Part shown: positions 41,646 through 50,497 of the stretch, piece after piece
Numbering within the stretch: position 1 is the stretch's first letter
Layout of the letters: every line of letters begins with the position of its first letter
From: Rhodanobacter sp. C05
Lineage (GTDB): Bacteria > Pseudomonadota > Gammaproteobacteria > Xanthomonadales > Rhodanobacteraceae
Assembly: GCF_002001165.1 (NCBI RefSeq)
Contig: NZ_MUNQ01000005.1
Span: forward strand, 551,868 to 615,867
Reading direction: 5' to 3'
Length of the DNA stretch: 64,000 nt
Translations under genes and position numbers: made by a program
The notes under the pieces: model-generated
Seen by the model: only the letters and a program-made list of their open reading frames with translations
What the model was told of the DNA's origin: nothing
Databases searched by the model: none

Positions 41646-42253
41646 TCGATCGTCCCGCTCCAGCCCGGCAGATACGCTGTGTCATGGCTGTGCGCAAGCA
41701 GCAGCGCCTGCTGCACCACCTTCGCGCTGACCTTGCCACCCGGCAGCTTGAGATGGCGGCGATAGAAATCCGCCCACAGGAACTCCGCGTACGGCGTGGC
41801 GTCCTTGGCACAGCCGCCGGCGACGCGCACCCGTGCGGCAAGCGTGCGGTACGGATCGTCAGCCAAGTCGGTGAGGCTGGCCGGGATCGCGGTGTAGTCG
41901 GTACGGGTGCCGTGCTGGTCGTATGGGTGCGCCCAGCGGCTGAATTCCATCGTGCGCCAGAACACCTCCGGCTCCAGCCAGGAGAAGTCGCGCTGGATCA
42001 TCACCGGCACGCTCTTCACGCCCTCCTCCATCAGTGCCAGGCCGAGGTGATGGTGGTCAACGATGTAGACATGCTGCTTGGGGCCCAGCACACCGGGGAA
42101 CCAGTGCGAATCGAGTAGTTCCTTGCGCTTCTTCTTGCCGAGCTTTTTCCACTCCGCGCGCTTGGCCGCAACCTCGGCCTTGCCCACGGTCAGCTGGGTC
42201 GGCCGCAGCTTGGCCGGAGCAATCGTCAACAACGGATGGCGCACACCTGACAT
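41642..42253 (-). CDS. ParB-like nuclease-fold protein (ParBc_2 family)
   Basis: A 203-residue protein of the putative ParB-like family: LLTIAPAKLRPTQLTVGKAE, DSHWFPGVLGPKQHVYIVDH, HHLGLALMEEGVKSVPVMIQ. The VDHHH stretch is the likely active region. It has no HTH and no partition context, so a plasmid role is not implied. AAGGAG lies 7 bases before ATG 42253. First gene of the unit with SulP and DUF885. Confidence 0.82.
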   Translation of the reverse strand: MSGVRHPLLTIAPAKLRPTQLTVGKAEVAAKRAEWKKLGKKKRKELLDSHWFPGVLGPKQHVYIVDHHHLGLALMEEGVKSVPVMIQRDFSWLEPEVFWRTMEFSRWAHPYDQHGTRTDYTAIPASLTDLADDPYRTLAARVRVAGGCAKDATPYAEFLWADFYRRHLKLPGGKVSAKVVQQALLLAHSHDTAYLPGWSGTIE

Positions 42254-42348
42254 GGCACGACTCCTTGGGATCGACGCAGTGCTGCCGAGCGTACCCGAGC
42301 CGGTATCGCATGGGGGCTGTTTATCACGCGTAATTTTCTGCGAACCGG

Positions 42349-43053
42349 TTATTCCATGCCAGCGTAGTAACCGCGCATCGCGAGCAGATAGGCGTCCAGA
42401 TTGCGGCCGTCCCCTTCGTCGAACACTTCGCCGGTCTCGGCGAGTTCGTCGATGCGATCGGGCCGGAAGTTGCGAAAATCCAGGCGTAGCCGACACCACG
42501 TACCGAGCGTCCACTTGCCACCCCAGAATGCCAGGCACAACGGCTCGACTTCGCGCGTGCTGATGCTGCCGACCTCGTCGCGATAGGCCAGCTGCAATAC
42601 CTGGCGCGCCTCGATCGCCGCATGCAGCCGGTCGATCCGCGCGGCGAATGCCAGCTTGTGCTCGTCGCGCCAGATCGGTGCATAGATGCGCGTGCGCGCC
42701 GAACGCTCGCGCAGTTCCGGCGGCAGCACCGCCTCGATCTTCATCAAAGCGGTCTGTGCGCCCTCAGCCAGCTTGGCCCCGGCGAATGCGCGCACGAAGC
42801 GCGTGCCGACCACCAGTGATTCGAGCTCGTCGGCGGTGAACATCAGCGGCGGGATGTCCGAACCCTTGCGCAGCACATAGCCGACACCCGCCTCGCCCTC
42901 GATCGGCACGCCGGAAAGCTGCAGGTCGGCCACGTCGCGATAGATCGTGCGCAGGGAAACGCCCAGCGTTTCGGCAAGCTGGCGCGCCTGCAAGGCCGTG
43001 CGCCGGCCGCGCAGGGCGTTGATGATGAGGAACAGACGATCGGCACGACGCAT
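42349..43053 (-). CDS. YafY-type transcriptional regulator (HTH + WYL)
   Basis: A 234-residue regulator: N-terminal HTH (RADRLFLIINALRGRRTALQ, LAETLGVSLRTIYRDVADLQ) and a WYL ligand-sensing domain (VLQLAYRDEVGSISTREVEPLCLAFWGGKWTLG). It follows the detoxification genes on the same strand after 84 bases and is their probable regulator. WYL proteins sense small ligands or nucleic acid. Confidence 0.92.
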   Translation of the reverse strand: MRRADRLFLIINALRGRRTALQARQLAETLGVSLRTIYRDVADLQLSGVPIEGEAGVGYVLRKGSDIPPLMFTADELESLVVGTRFVRAFAGAKLAEGAQTALMKIEAVLPPELRERSARTRIYAPIWRDEHKLAFAARIDRLHAAIEARQVLQLAYRDEVGSISTREVEPLCLAFWGGKWTLGTWCRLRLDFRNFRPDRIDELAETGEVFDEGDGRNLDAYLLAMRGYYAGME

Positions 43054-43137
43054 CCGTACATCATCGCCGAGCCGAGTGATGGCGAACAGCGCCGAACGTC
43101 ACGCCTGTCGCAACTCATGACAGCAAGGCCATCGAAC

Positions 43138-43770
43138 TCAGGCTGCCTGCGCAGCTGCCAGTTCGGCATCGGCGGCCGCTGCGCGCTGCATCGCCGGGCG
43201 CGCGAGCACACGATCGATATAGGCACGGATCACCGGCAGCTCCGGCACCAGCTTGAACATCGTGGTCCAGTTCAGTGCGGTGCCCCACAGCACATCGGCT
43301 GCGCTGAAGGTATCGCCAAGCATGTACGGACCCTTTTCCAGCTGATCCGTGAGCGTCTTCAGCATGGTGTCGAAATCGCCATACGGGGAGGTCGATGGCG
43401 CCGCCGGTTCGCGCTGCATCGACTTGTCGATAAGCGCCGGCTCGAAGCACGAGCCATAGAACACCAGCCAGCGCAGATACGGGCCGCGCAAGGGATCGCC
43501 GATCGGCGGTGCCAGCTTCGCCTCGGGGTAGAGGTCGGCGAGATACATGAACACCGCCGGCTGCTCGGTGATCAACGCCTCGCCGTGACGGATCGCCGGC
43601 ACCTTGCCCATCGGATTGATCGCCAGGTATTCCGGCTGGCGCTGCTCGCCCTTCTTGAAGCTCAACACGTGCAGGCCGTACGGCACGCCGATTTCTTCAA
43701 GCAATGCGCGGGTGCCGCCGGAACGGCTGTTCGGGGCATGGAAAAAGGTGACGCGTGCTGGTGTGTTCAT
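43138..43770 (-). CDS. Glutathione S-transferase
   Basis: A 210-residue cytosolic GST: thioredoxin-like N-domain (PNSRSGGTRALLEEIGVPYG, the Ser/Arg region for glutathione, and NPMGKVPAIRHGEALITEQPAV) and an all-helical C-domain (GPYMLGDTFSAADVLWGTAL). AGGAG precedes ATG. Part of a five-to-six gene minus-strand run with VOC, GFA and DJ-1-like proteins. Confidence 0.93.
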   Translation of the reverse strand: MNTPARVTFFHAPNSRSGGTRALLEEIGVPYGLHVLSFKKGEQRQPEYLAINPMGKVPAIRHGEALITEQPAVFMYLADLYPEAKLAPPIGDPLRGPYLRWLVFYGSCFEPALIDKSMQREPAAPSTSPYGDFDTMLKTLTDQLEKGPYMLGDTFSAADVLWGTALNWTTMFKLVPELPVIRAYIDRVLARPAMQRAAAADAELAAAQAA

Positions 43771-43795
43771 GTCTGCAGGACTCCTGGGAGTGGAT

Positions 43796-44164
43796 TCAAT
43801 CCGGCTGATGGCAGACCGCCTCGACGTTGTGCCCGTCGGGACCGATCACGAAGGCGGCGTAGTAGTTGGCGTGGTAATGCGGGCGCAGGCCAGGGGCACC
43901 GTTATCGGTGCCACCAGCGAGTACCGCAGCCTGGTGAAATGCGTCCACCTGTGCCCGATTTACCGCGGCAAACGCCATGTGCAGCGGTGACGATTGACCG
44001 CTGCCGGCAGCCAGCCAAAGCTGCGGCTGGCCATCGCGACCAAGGCCGATCGCATCCGGAAACTCCATCGCCACGCCGATATCCAGTGGGGCCAGGGCCT
44101 GGCTGAAGAAGGTACGGCTGCGGACGAGGTCGCTGACGGCTAGGCTGACGTGGTCAAAGATCAT
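43796..44164 (-). CDS. VOC-superfamily protein
   Basis: A 122-residue glyoxalase/dioxygenase-fold protein: MIFDHVSLAVSDLVRSRTFF at the start, AFAAVNRAQVDAFHQAAVLA, and HYHANYYAAFVIGPDGHNVE with the conserved C-terminal Glu. Metal ligands His5 and Glu are compatible with activity. Twenty-five bases upstream of the GST gene, on the same strand. Confidence 0.9.
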   Translation of the reverse strand: MIFDHVSLAVSDLVRSRTFFSQALAPLDIGVAMEFPDAIGLGRDGQPQLWLAAGSGQSSPLHMAFAAVNRAQVDAFHQAAVLAGGTDNGAPGLRPHYHANYYAAFVIGPDGHNVEAVCHQPD

Positions 44165-44228
44165 GTGGAACTCCTAAAATTGGCGAGATTGATGGTGCCA
44201 AGAACGTCGAAGCACCGGCGGTGCTGAA

Positions 44229-44633
44229 TCACAAGTGCCGCGTCTCGACCGGCGTCGATTGCCAGTTGTTGTTGCGACCATCGGCGTAATGCCGTGGCGC
44301 ATCGATCAGCTCCTGCGGCTCGATGTCATCGAGGCAGGCAAGATTCACGCTGTAGAAGTCGCCGCCGAGCACATCAAGATGACCGCGGCCGAACGGACGC
44401 ACGCCGCAGTGCCGGCAGAACAGGTGATGCATGCTGTTCGAACCGAACTGGTAATCGGACAGTGCCTCCTCTCCCGACAGCAGGCGAAACGCCTCCGGTT
44501 TCACGATCACGCCCCATGACCGCGTCTTGGTGCAGATCGAGCAGTTGCAGCGGCTGGTGCCGGCAGCGAGGTCGATCCCGGCTTCGAGCTGTACCGCGCC
44601 GCAGTGACAGCTGCCGTGATAGATCTTGTTCAT
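44229..44633 (-). CDS. GFA-family (glutathione-dependent formaldehyde-activating-like) zinc protein
   Basis: A 134-residue protein with the GFA zinc ligands: [25 protein letters not shown] and [13 protein letters not shown]. Family members bind zinc and were linked to glutathione-formaldehyde chemistry, though for most the substrate is unknown. ATG 44633 puts the first CxC at the normal distance. It overlaps the next upstream small gene by ATGA. Confidence 0.92.
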   Translation of the reverse strand: MNKIYHGSCHCGAVQLEAGIDLAAGTSRCNCSICTKTRSWGVIVKPEAFRLLSGEEALSDYQFGSNSMHHLFCRHCGVRPFGRGHLDVLGGDFYSVNLACLDDIEPQELIDAPRHYADGRNNNWQSTPVETRHL

Positions 44634-44842
44634 GACTTGCTCCGGCGGTGAAAGATGCCGTGCTGGCAAAGGCCCGTCAGTGCGGCGAGCAACATGCGCT
44701 GACGCGGTCGGCCCGCCGTCGTCGATGACTGCGGGACATTCGTTCCATCCGATATCGGGAACTTGTATTGACCATCCATCAGCAGACCACGCAGATACAG
44801 CAGTCGATAAGCCATCAGGGTACGGTGAAGGAACGGTTTCAT
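44630..44842 (-). CDS. Small unknown protein in the GST/GFA operon
   Basis: A 70-residue basic protein ([20 protein letters not shown] at the N-terminus) without a recognised domain. Support for it being real: GAGGA 8 bases before ATG, an ATGA overlap with the GFA gene, and a tight gap to the DJ-1-like gene. The C-terminal half ([17 protein letters not shown]) looks unstructured. Confidence 0.5.
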   Translation of the reverse strand: MKPFLHRTLMAYRLLYLRGLLMDGQYKFPISDGTNVPQSSTTAGRPRQRMLLAALTGLCQHGIFHRRSKS

Positions 44843-44852
44843 GTCGATGTCC

Positions 44853-45464
44853 TCAGGCCGCAGCCACGGTTTCGCCGACGCACCACGGCGGCAGCTGTGC
44901 ATGCTTGAACAGCCGGTACCAGTGCTCGCGATCGCTGGGGCTGTACAGATCGAGTGTGTGGATCACCTCTCGGGCGAACTCCACGCTGCCGAGATGACTG
45001 GCGGTGATGGCGCCGCCATCGCTGACCGCAAGCACCTCGCTGTCGTACTGTTCGGCGCCGGCATAGCCGGGCACCTGGCTGGCGATCTGACCGGGCCAGT
45101 TGCCGGTGTGGCGGCATTCGTCGAGCAAACCTGCACGGGCCACCGCCAGCACGCCACTGTCGATGGCGGCTACCGGTGCACCGGCTGCGTGCAGATCCCG
45201 GATGGCGGTCACTGCCGCCGCGCCTTCACCGCGCTGCCACAGATGGCCGCCAGGCACGATCAGCAATGCCGCACGCTGGAAATCGAGCTGCGACAGCGAC
45301 AGCTCGGGCTGAACGATGAGGCCACCCATCGATGCCACCGGCGTCCGCGAAAAGCCCACCGTCTGCACCCGCCAATCGCCCGGACGACGGATCTCACACA
45401 GGGCCAGCGCGGCCTGCCAGTCGGCAAAGCCGTCAAAAATCAGGAAGTAAACTGTATCGCGCAT
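44853..45464 (-). CDS. DJ-1/PfpI-superfamily protein without the nucleophilic Cys
   Basis: A 203-residue protein with the DJ-1/PfpI fold: YFLIFDGFADWQAALALCEI (with the conserved acid), LLIVPGGHLW, and the elbow PVAAIDSGVLAVARAGLLD. Relatives have Cys where this one has Asp102-Ser103, so the standard Cys-based glyoxalase or protease activity is not expected. First gene of the minus-strand operon; the repeat at 45544-45640 lies upstream of it. Confidence 0.85.
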   Translation of the reverse strand: MRDTVYFLIFDGFADWQAALALCEIRRPGDWRVQTVGFSRTPVASMGGLIVQPELSLSQLDFQRAALLIVPGGHLWQRGEGAAAVTAIRDLHAAGAPVAAIDSGVLAVARAGLLDECRHTGNWPGQIASQVPGYAGAEQYDSEVLAVSDGGAITASHLGSVEFAREVIHTLDLYSPSDREHWYRLFKHAQLPPWCVGETVAAA

Positions 45465-45543
45465 GTCGTATCCCTCCGCTGTGGAGGTTCAGCATGCGCA
45501 ACCCCTGCTGCCAACGTAGTGTCAGCAATGGGGCTTTTTTGCT

Positions 45544-45640
45544 CGTCATTCCGGCGAAGGCCTGAATCGCTCTTCAGCCACAAAGACCGGATGACCAGCT
45601 TCGCTGTTATAGAGCTCTTCCGGCCTTCGCCGGAATGACG
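45544..45640. repeat. Dispersed palindromic repeat, copy C
   Basis: CGTCATTCCGGCGAAGGCC (45544-45562) and its exact inverse (45622-45640) are 59 bases apart. The right side (45589-45642) repeats the right arm of copy B almost exactly, while the left side is shorter and diverged. It fills most of the gap between the DJ-1-like gene and fbp. Confidence 0.88.
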
Positions 45641-45723
45641 GCTCTTGTTGATGACCGCTGACTATCGCTGGCGCCGTTCAGCTGGAGCCGGGACAATGCA
45701 CCTTCCTTTTGCCCGGACTCGAC

Positions 45724-46755
45724 ATGAAGCCCATCTCGCTGATCCAGTTCCTGATCGAGGAACGCCGCGCCGGCCATATCAATGCCGAACTTTCACTGCT
45801 GATCGAAGTGGTCGCGCGCGCCTGCAAGCGCATCGCGGTGGCCACCAACAAGGGTGCGCTCGGCGGCGTGCTGGGCATGGCCGGCAGCGACGATGCGCTG
45901 AGCATGAACATCCAGGGCGAGGCACAGAAGAAGCTGGATGTGATCTCCAACGAGATCCTGCTGGAAGCGAACGCCTGGGGCGGCCACCTTGCCGCCTGCG
46001 CCTCGGAAGAGATGGAAGACCCGCAACAGATTCCGGACGGCTATCCGAAGGGCAACCACCTGCTGTTGTTCGATCCGCTGGACGGCAGCTCGAACATCGA
46101 CGTGAACATCTCGGTCGGCACGATCTTTTCGGTGCTGCGCTGCCCGGACGACGTCACCGAGCCTAAGGCCGAACACTTCCTGCAGCCCGGCACCACCCAG
46201 CTTGCCGCAGGTTATGTGGTGTACGGCCCGGCCACGGTGCTGGTGCTGACGTTCGGCCACGGCACGCATGAGTTCACGCTGGAGCGCGAGGTCGGCAGCT
46301 TCATGCTGAGCCGGCGCGGCATCCGGATCCCCGAGGAAGCCACCGAGTTCGCCATCAACATGTCGAACCAGCGCCACTGGCAGGCACCGATGCAGCGCTA
46401 TGTCGGCGAGCTGCTGGCCGGCAAGGAAGGTCCCCGCGGCAAGGATTTCAACATGCGCTGGGTCGCCTCGATGGTGGCCGACGTGCACCGCATCGTGACC
46501 CGCGGCGGTGTGTTCTATTACCCGCTGGACGCGAAAATCCTGAAGCAGGGCGGCAAGCTGCGCCTGATGTACGAGGCGAATCCGATGGCTTTCATCATCG
46601 AACAGGCCGGCGGCGCGGCAACCACCGGGCGTGAGCGCATCATGGAATTGCAGCCGACCGGGCTGCATCAGCGTGTGCCGGTGTTCCTCGGTTCGAAGAA
46701 GGAAGTCGAGGTAGCCACGCATTACCACCAGGAAGCCGACGGCGCACAGAGCTGA
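45724..46755 (+). CDS. fbp: Class 1 fructose-1,6-bisphosphatase
   Basis: A 343-residue gluconeogenic enzyme (fructose 1,6-bisphosphate to fructose 6-phosphate). Seen: [11 protein letters not shown] near the start, metal/phosphate site [20 protein letters not shown] (about residue 116), [28 protein letters not shown], and [40 protein letters not shown] 45724 begins at the family start. Confidence 0.97.
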   Translation: MKPISLIQFLIEERRAGHINAELSLLIEVVARACKRIAVATNKGALGGVLGMAGSDDALSMNIQGEAQKKLDVISNEILLEANAWGGHLAACASEEMEDPQQIPDGYPKGNHLLLFDPLDGSSNIDVNISVGTIFSVLRCPDDVTEPKAEHFLQPGTTQLAAGYVVYGPATVLVLTFGHGTHEFTLEREVGSFMLSRRGIRIPEEATEFAINMSNQRHWQAPMQRYVGELLAGKEGPRGKDFNMRWVASMVADVHRIVTRGGVFYYPLDAKILKQGGKLRLMYEANPMAFIIEQAGGAATTGRERIMELQPTGLHQRVPVFLGSKKEVEVATHYHQEADGAQS

Positions 46756-46762
46756 TGCAGCA

Positions 46763-46788
46763 GCGCCCTCTTCCCATGGAGAGGGCGC
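46763..46788 (+). terminator. Hairpin downstream of fbp
   Basis: GCGCCCTCT (46763-46771) and AGAGGGCGC (46780-46788) form a 9-bp perfect stem with an 8-base loop 8 bases after the fbp stop. No T run follows. Confidence 0.45.
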
Positions 46789-46875
46789 AAGCACATGGCC
46801 CGTTCCGTGCCCCGGTCACGCCATGATCCGGCCATAGACTTACACCTCCGCATCCTCTCCAGCGCGATACCACCG

Positions 46876-47802
46876 ATGTCCTCCCGCCGCTTACTGCTGC
46901 TGTTGTTCGCCACGCTCGCGCTGAGCGCATGCTTCGGTGGCAGCAAGCCCACGCCGGCACCTCCAGTCATTGTGCCGCCGCCGGCACCAGTGAAGTTGAA
47001 GATCGGCCTCGCCCTCGGCGGGGGTGCCGCGAAAGGTTTCGCGCATATCGGCGTGATCAAGATGCTGGAAGCCAGCGGCATCCATCCCGACGTAGTCGCT
47101 GGCACAAGCGCCGGCAGTGTGGTCGGCGCGCTGTACGCCAGTGGCATGGATGCGTTCCAGTTGCAGCAGACCGCGTTCGGTCTGGATGAAACGAAGATCC
47201 GCGACGTGCGGTTGTTTTCCGGTGGCCTGGTGCAGGGCCAGGCGTTGCAGGATTACGTCAACCAGCTGGTTGGTCAGCGGCCGATCGAACGGTTGAAAAT
47301 CCCGTTCGCCGCCGTCGCCACCGAGCTGGAAACCGGCCAGCGCACGGTGTTCGTGAGTGGCAATACCGGTCAGGCGGTGCGCGCCTCCTCCAGCATTCCC
47401 GGCGTGTTCGAGCCGGTCGACATTCGCGGCACGCACTATGTCGACGGCGGCGTGGTCAGCCCGGTACCGGTGGACGCAGCACGCCAGCTCGGCGCCGACT
47501 TCGTGATCGCGGTGGACATCTCGACCAAGCCCAGCGGCAGCAATCCGCAGGGCATGGTGAACATCGTCGGCCAGACTATCGCAATCATGGGCCAGCAACT
47601 GGGCGCACAGGAAATGGCGCGCGCTGACGTGGTGATCCGACCGAACATCAGCGGTATCGGTTCGACCGATTTCGAGCTGAAGAACCAGGCCATCCTCGAA
47701 GGCGAGCGGGCAGCACTGGCGGCAATCCCGAGCATCCGCGCCAAGCTCGCCGCGATGGCGGCGGCACGTCAGACCACTGTCGCGCCAGCACCGGCGCACT
47801 GA
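46876..47802 (+). CDS. Patatin-like phospholipase lipoprotein (RssA-like)
   Basis: A 308-residue patatin-fold acyl hydrolase with lipoprotein signal (lipobox LSAC, Cys at about residue 19), then a Pro-rich linker (KPTPAPPVIVPPPAPVK). Catalytic parts: oxyanion loop GGGAAKGFAHIGV (about residue 47), nucleophile GTSAGS (about 75) and dyad Asp in VDGGVVSPVP (about 189). Probably anchored in the envelope, acting on phospholipids or acyl esters. Confidence 0.92.
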   Translation: MSSRRLLLLLFATLALSACFGGSKPTPAPPVIVPPPAPVKLKIGLALGGGAAKGFAHIGVIKMLEASGIHPDVVAGTSAGSVVGALYASGMDAFQLQQTAFGLDETKIRDVRLFSGGLVQGQALQDYVNQLVGQRPIERLKIPFAAVATELETGQRTVFVSGNTGQAVRASSSIPGVFEPVDIRGTHYVDGGVVSPVPVDAARQLGADFVIAVDISTKPSGSNPQGMVNIVGQTIAIMGQQLGAQEMARADVVIRPNISGIGSTDFELKNQAILEGERAALAAIPSIRAKLAAMAAARQTTVAPAPAH

Positions 47803-47894
47803 TCCACAGCCACATAGACAGGCCATGCCCTCCTGCACTTGGCGCGCATAAGGCCCGGTTGTAGCGTGATGATTTCGCCACGCCGGAGCCCACC

Positions 47895-49952
47895 ATGCTG
47901 AAACGTCCGCATCTGCCCGTCCCGATGCTGTTGCTGGCCATGGCGTTGACGCCTGCGGCGTTCGCCGAGCCGGCCAGCGTTGATCCGCGCATCGGGCAGT
48001 TGCTGACCCAGCTGGGCAAGACACAGCCGATCGAAGCCGTGGCGATCTCGCCGGACGGCAAGCAGCTGGCCTGGGTGATCGAACAGCAGGGCAAGTCGAC
48101 GATTGAAGTGGCCGCGGCCGATGGCAGTCACGTGCATCCGGTGAGCGCCGCGACCAGGCCCGGCGGCTGCGCCGAATCCGGTATCGCATGGGCACCCGAT
48201 TCACGCCACCTGGCGTTCGTATCCAACTGCAGCATCGACCTGACCAGCACCAAGACGATGCAGAACGACATCTATCTGGCCGATACCGCTGGCGACGATG
48301 CACCTGCGCGACTGGCACAGCTGAAAGGCTACGCGCATGCGCTGCAATGGACCGCCGACGGAAGGTCGCTCGGCTTTCTGTATGTGCCCGGGGCCACCCG
48401 CCACGCCAGCGCGCTGGCGGCGGCGAAGCCGGCGGCCGGTGAGGTGGGCGTGGCCGGCGTGGAAATACAGCACGTGGCCAGCCTCGATGTCGCCAGCGGC
48501 ACGCTGCGCGAACTCACCCCGGCAGGCATGTACGCGTACGAATTCCACTGGTCGCCGGACGGTTCGCGGATCGCTTACACCGCTGCGTTGCCGCCGGGCG
48601 ACAACAACTGGTGGATTGCCAAACTGTACGTGCAACCGGCGCAACCGAATGCCGCCGTGACCGTGCTGGTCGACCCGACCGATGCCCGCAGCGGTTCATT
48701 GCACGGCCTGCAGATCGCACTGCCGCGCTGGTCGCCGGACGGCTCGCGGATCGCCTTCATCGGCGGCCTGATGAGCGACCAGGGTGCCACCGGCGGCGAT
48801 ATCTATGCGGTGCCAAGTACAGGTGGCACGCTCGGCAATCTCACGCCCGGCATTCATGTCACGCCGGCGTGGCTCAACTGGAGTGGCCCGCAATCGTTGC
48901 TGGTGAACCAGATCAGCAACGGCCAGATCCAGCTGGCCGACTATGCCGTGCATGGCGACCGCGCGACCCAGCAGAAAGTCTGGTTCACCCTGCCCGCCAG
49001 CGTCGGCGATGGTACGGCCGCCCTGGCGGTATCGCTGTCGCACGACCAGCAACAGATCGCCTTCATCCAGAGTTCCTATGCCGCCGCGCCCGAAGTGCAT
49101 GCCGGTGCACTCTCCAGCACGCCGCCGCCCGCGGTCACCACCATCAATGCCGCACTGAAGCCGGGCTGGGGCAACGCCGAATCGGTGGAATGGAACAACC
49201 AGGGCCTCCATGTGCAGGGCTGGCTGCTGTATCCAGCCAACTACGACCCGAAGAAAACCTATCCGATGATCGTGGTGGTGCACGGCGGTCCGTCCAGCGC
49301 GGTGATTCCGAGCTGGCCGAGCGTGGGCTACGGCGGTGCGCCGTTGTCGGCGCTGGGCTATTTCGTGCTGATGACGAACCCGCGCGGCAGCTACGGCCAG
49401 GGCGAGAAGTTTGTGCAGGCTAACCGCAAGGACTTCGGCTACGGCGACCTGCGCGACACGCTCGCCGGCATCGATGCCGTGGAAAAGAAACTCCCGGTCG
49501 ATGACAAGCGCCTCGGCCTCACCGGCTGGAGCTACGGTGGTTTCATGAGCATGTTCGCGCCGACGCAGACCCAGCGCTTCCGCGCGGTGGTCGCCGGTGC
49601 CGGCATCTCCAACTGGCAGAGCTATTACGGCGAGAACCTGATCGACCAGTGGATGCCGCCGTTCTTCGGCGCCAGCGTGTACGACGACCCGGCGGTATAC
49701 GCGAAGAGCTCGGCGATCAACTTCATCAGGCAGGCGAAGACACCCACCCTGATCGTGGTCGGCGACCGCGACGCCGAATGCCCGGCACCGCAATCGTTCG
49801 AGTACTGGCATGCGCTGCGCGCGCAGGGCGTGCCGACCTCGCTGGTGGTGTACCCGAACGAGGGGCATCACTTCGTCGACCCGGTGCACCAGCGCGATGT
49901 ACTGCAGCGGGCCTTGGGCTGGTTCGAGAAATACCTGCCCGCAACAAACTAG
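47895..49952 (+). CDS. Exported S9-family prolyl-oligopeptidase-like peptidase
   Basis: A 685-residue periplasmic peptidase. Signal peptide (LPVPMLLLAMALTPAAFAEP), a beta-propeller with repeated WSPDGSRIAF blades (residues about 40-400), and the alpha/beta hydrolase domain with Ser in GWSYGGFMSM (about 545), Asp in VGDRDAECP (about 622) and His in NEGHHF (about 656). Acylaminoacyl- or dipeptidyl-peptidase-like. An HGGPSS oxyanion stretch is present. Confidence 0.94.
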   Translation: MLKRPHLPVPMLLLAMALTPAAFAEPASVDPRIGQLLTQLGKTQPIEAVAISPDGKQLAWVIEQQGKSTIEVAAADGSHVHPVSAATRPGGCAESGIAWAPDSRHLAFVSNCSIDLTSTKTMQNDIYLADTAGDDAPARLAQLKGYAHALQWTADGRSLGFLYVPGATRHASALAAAKPAAGEVGVAGVEIQHVASLDVASGTLRELTPAGMYAYEFHWSPDGSRIAYTAALPPGDNNWWIAKLYVQPAQPNAAVTVLVDPTDARSGSLHGLQIALPRWSPDGSRIAFIGGLMSDQGATGGDIYAVPSTGGTLGNLTPGIHVTPAWLNWSGPQSLLVNQISNGQIQLADYAVHGDRATQQKVWFTLPASVGDGTAALAVSLSHDQQQIAFIQSSYAAAPEVHAGALSSTPPPAVTTINAALKPGWGNAESVEWNNQGLHVQGWLLYPANYDPKKTYPMIVVVHGGPSSAVIPSWPSVGYGGAPLSALGYFVLMTNPRGSYGQGEKFVQANRKDFGYGDLRDTLAGIDAVEKKLPVDDKRLGLTGWSYGGFMSMFAPTQTQRFRAVVAGAGISNWQSYYGENLIDQWMPPFFGASVYDDPAVYAKSSAINFIRQAKTPTLIVVGDRDAECPAPQSFEYWHALRAQGVPTSLVVYPNEGHHFVDPVHQRDVLQRALGWFEKYLPATN

Positions 49953-49989
49953 TTCGCATTGCAAAGATTTTTCTGATGGCTTGATTCAT

Positions 49990-50019
49990 GGCCGCCAGTG
50001 CCAGGCACCGGCGGCCTTT
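49990..50019 (+). terminator. Intrinsic terminator after the S9 peptidase gene
   Basis: GGCCGCC (49990-49996) and GGCGGCC (50010-50016), 7-bp stem with 13-base loop, directly followed by TTTC. Position between the S9 peptidase and the GntR promoter fits. Confidence 0.65.
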
Positions 50020-50075
50020 CTAGTGCCATGGCAACGAAACGCGCGGTGGTTCATGCCCGCAGCCACAAGTCATGC

Positions 50076-50112
50076 TTGACATGCACCCTAGTGTATTGCT
50101 GTACTGATACAC
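50076..50112 (+). promoter_or_regulatory. Promoter and palindromic operator of the GntR/ABC operon; likely leaderless
   Basis: TTGACA (50076-50081) is a perfect -35; TGTACT (50100-50105) is the -10 after 18 bases. GTGTAT-N10-ATACAC (50091-50112) is an inverted repeat that covers the -10 and ends exactly at the ATG (50113). A transcript starting 6-8 bases after the -10 would begin at or next to the start codon. A GntR/YtrA-type repressor bound here would block its own operon. Confidence 0.6.
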
Positions 50113-50496
50113 ATGGATGCTTCTTTGCTTACCGTTCAACCCACCGCGCCGGAGCCGATCTACCGGCAGATCGTCGAGCAGTTGCGCCGGCTGATTGCCG
50201 GCGGCCAGCTCGTTGCCGGTGATCCATTGCCGTCGGTGCGCGACGTAGCCGGCTTCCATGCAATCAATCCGATGACGGTTTCGCGTGCCTACGGCATCGC
50301 CGAAAGCGAAGGCCTGCTGGAGCGCCAGCGCGGCAAGGGCATGGTGGTGGCGGTCACGCGCAAGGCCACGCAGACCGAAAGTCACCGGCTCGCCCTGCTG
50401 GAACCGCAACTGCAGGCGCTGGTGCGCCACACCCGTGAACTCGAACTGCCTGCCGAACCGGTACTGCGGCGGCTGACCAAACTGCTGGGGGAATGA
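50113..50496 (+). CDS. GntR-family regulator (YtrA subfamily)
   Basis: A 127-residue short GntR protein: winged helix (PIYRQIVEQLRRLIAGGQLV, LPSVRDVAGFHAINPMTVSRAYGIAESEGLLERQRGKGMVV) and a short C-terminal dimerisation tail of about 50 residues, as in YtrA. YtrA members control adjacent ABC transporters, and the ABC genes follow after one base. No ribosome site precedes the ATG, in line with a leaderless message. Confidence 0.93.
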   Translation: MDASLLTVQPTAPEPIYRQIVEQLRRLIAGGQLVAGDPLPSVRDVAGFHAINPMTVSRAYGIAESEGLLERQRGKGMVVAVTRKATQTESHRLALLEPQLQALVRHTRELELPAEPVLRRLTKLLGE

Positions 50497-50497
50497 G

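Noticed and set aside
41642..42253. Plasmid or chromosome partition locus suggested by ParB-like protein
   Set aside because: No ParA, no HTH, no parS-like repeats; the family is a nuclease-fold relative only.
48696..49964. Minus-strand open frame of 422 codons opposite the S9 peptidase
   Set aside because: Shadow; the plus strand has catalytic triad and signal peptide.
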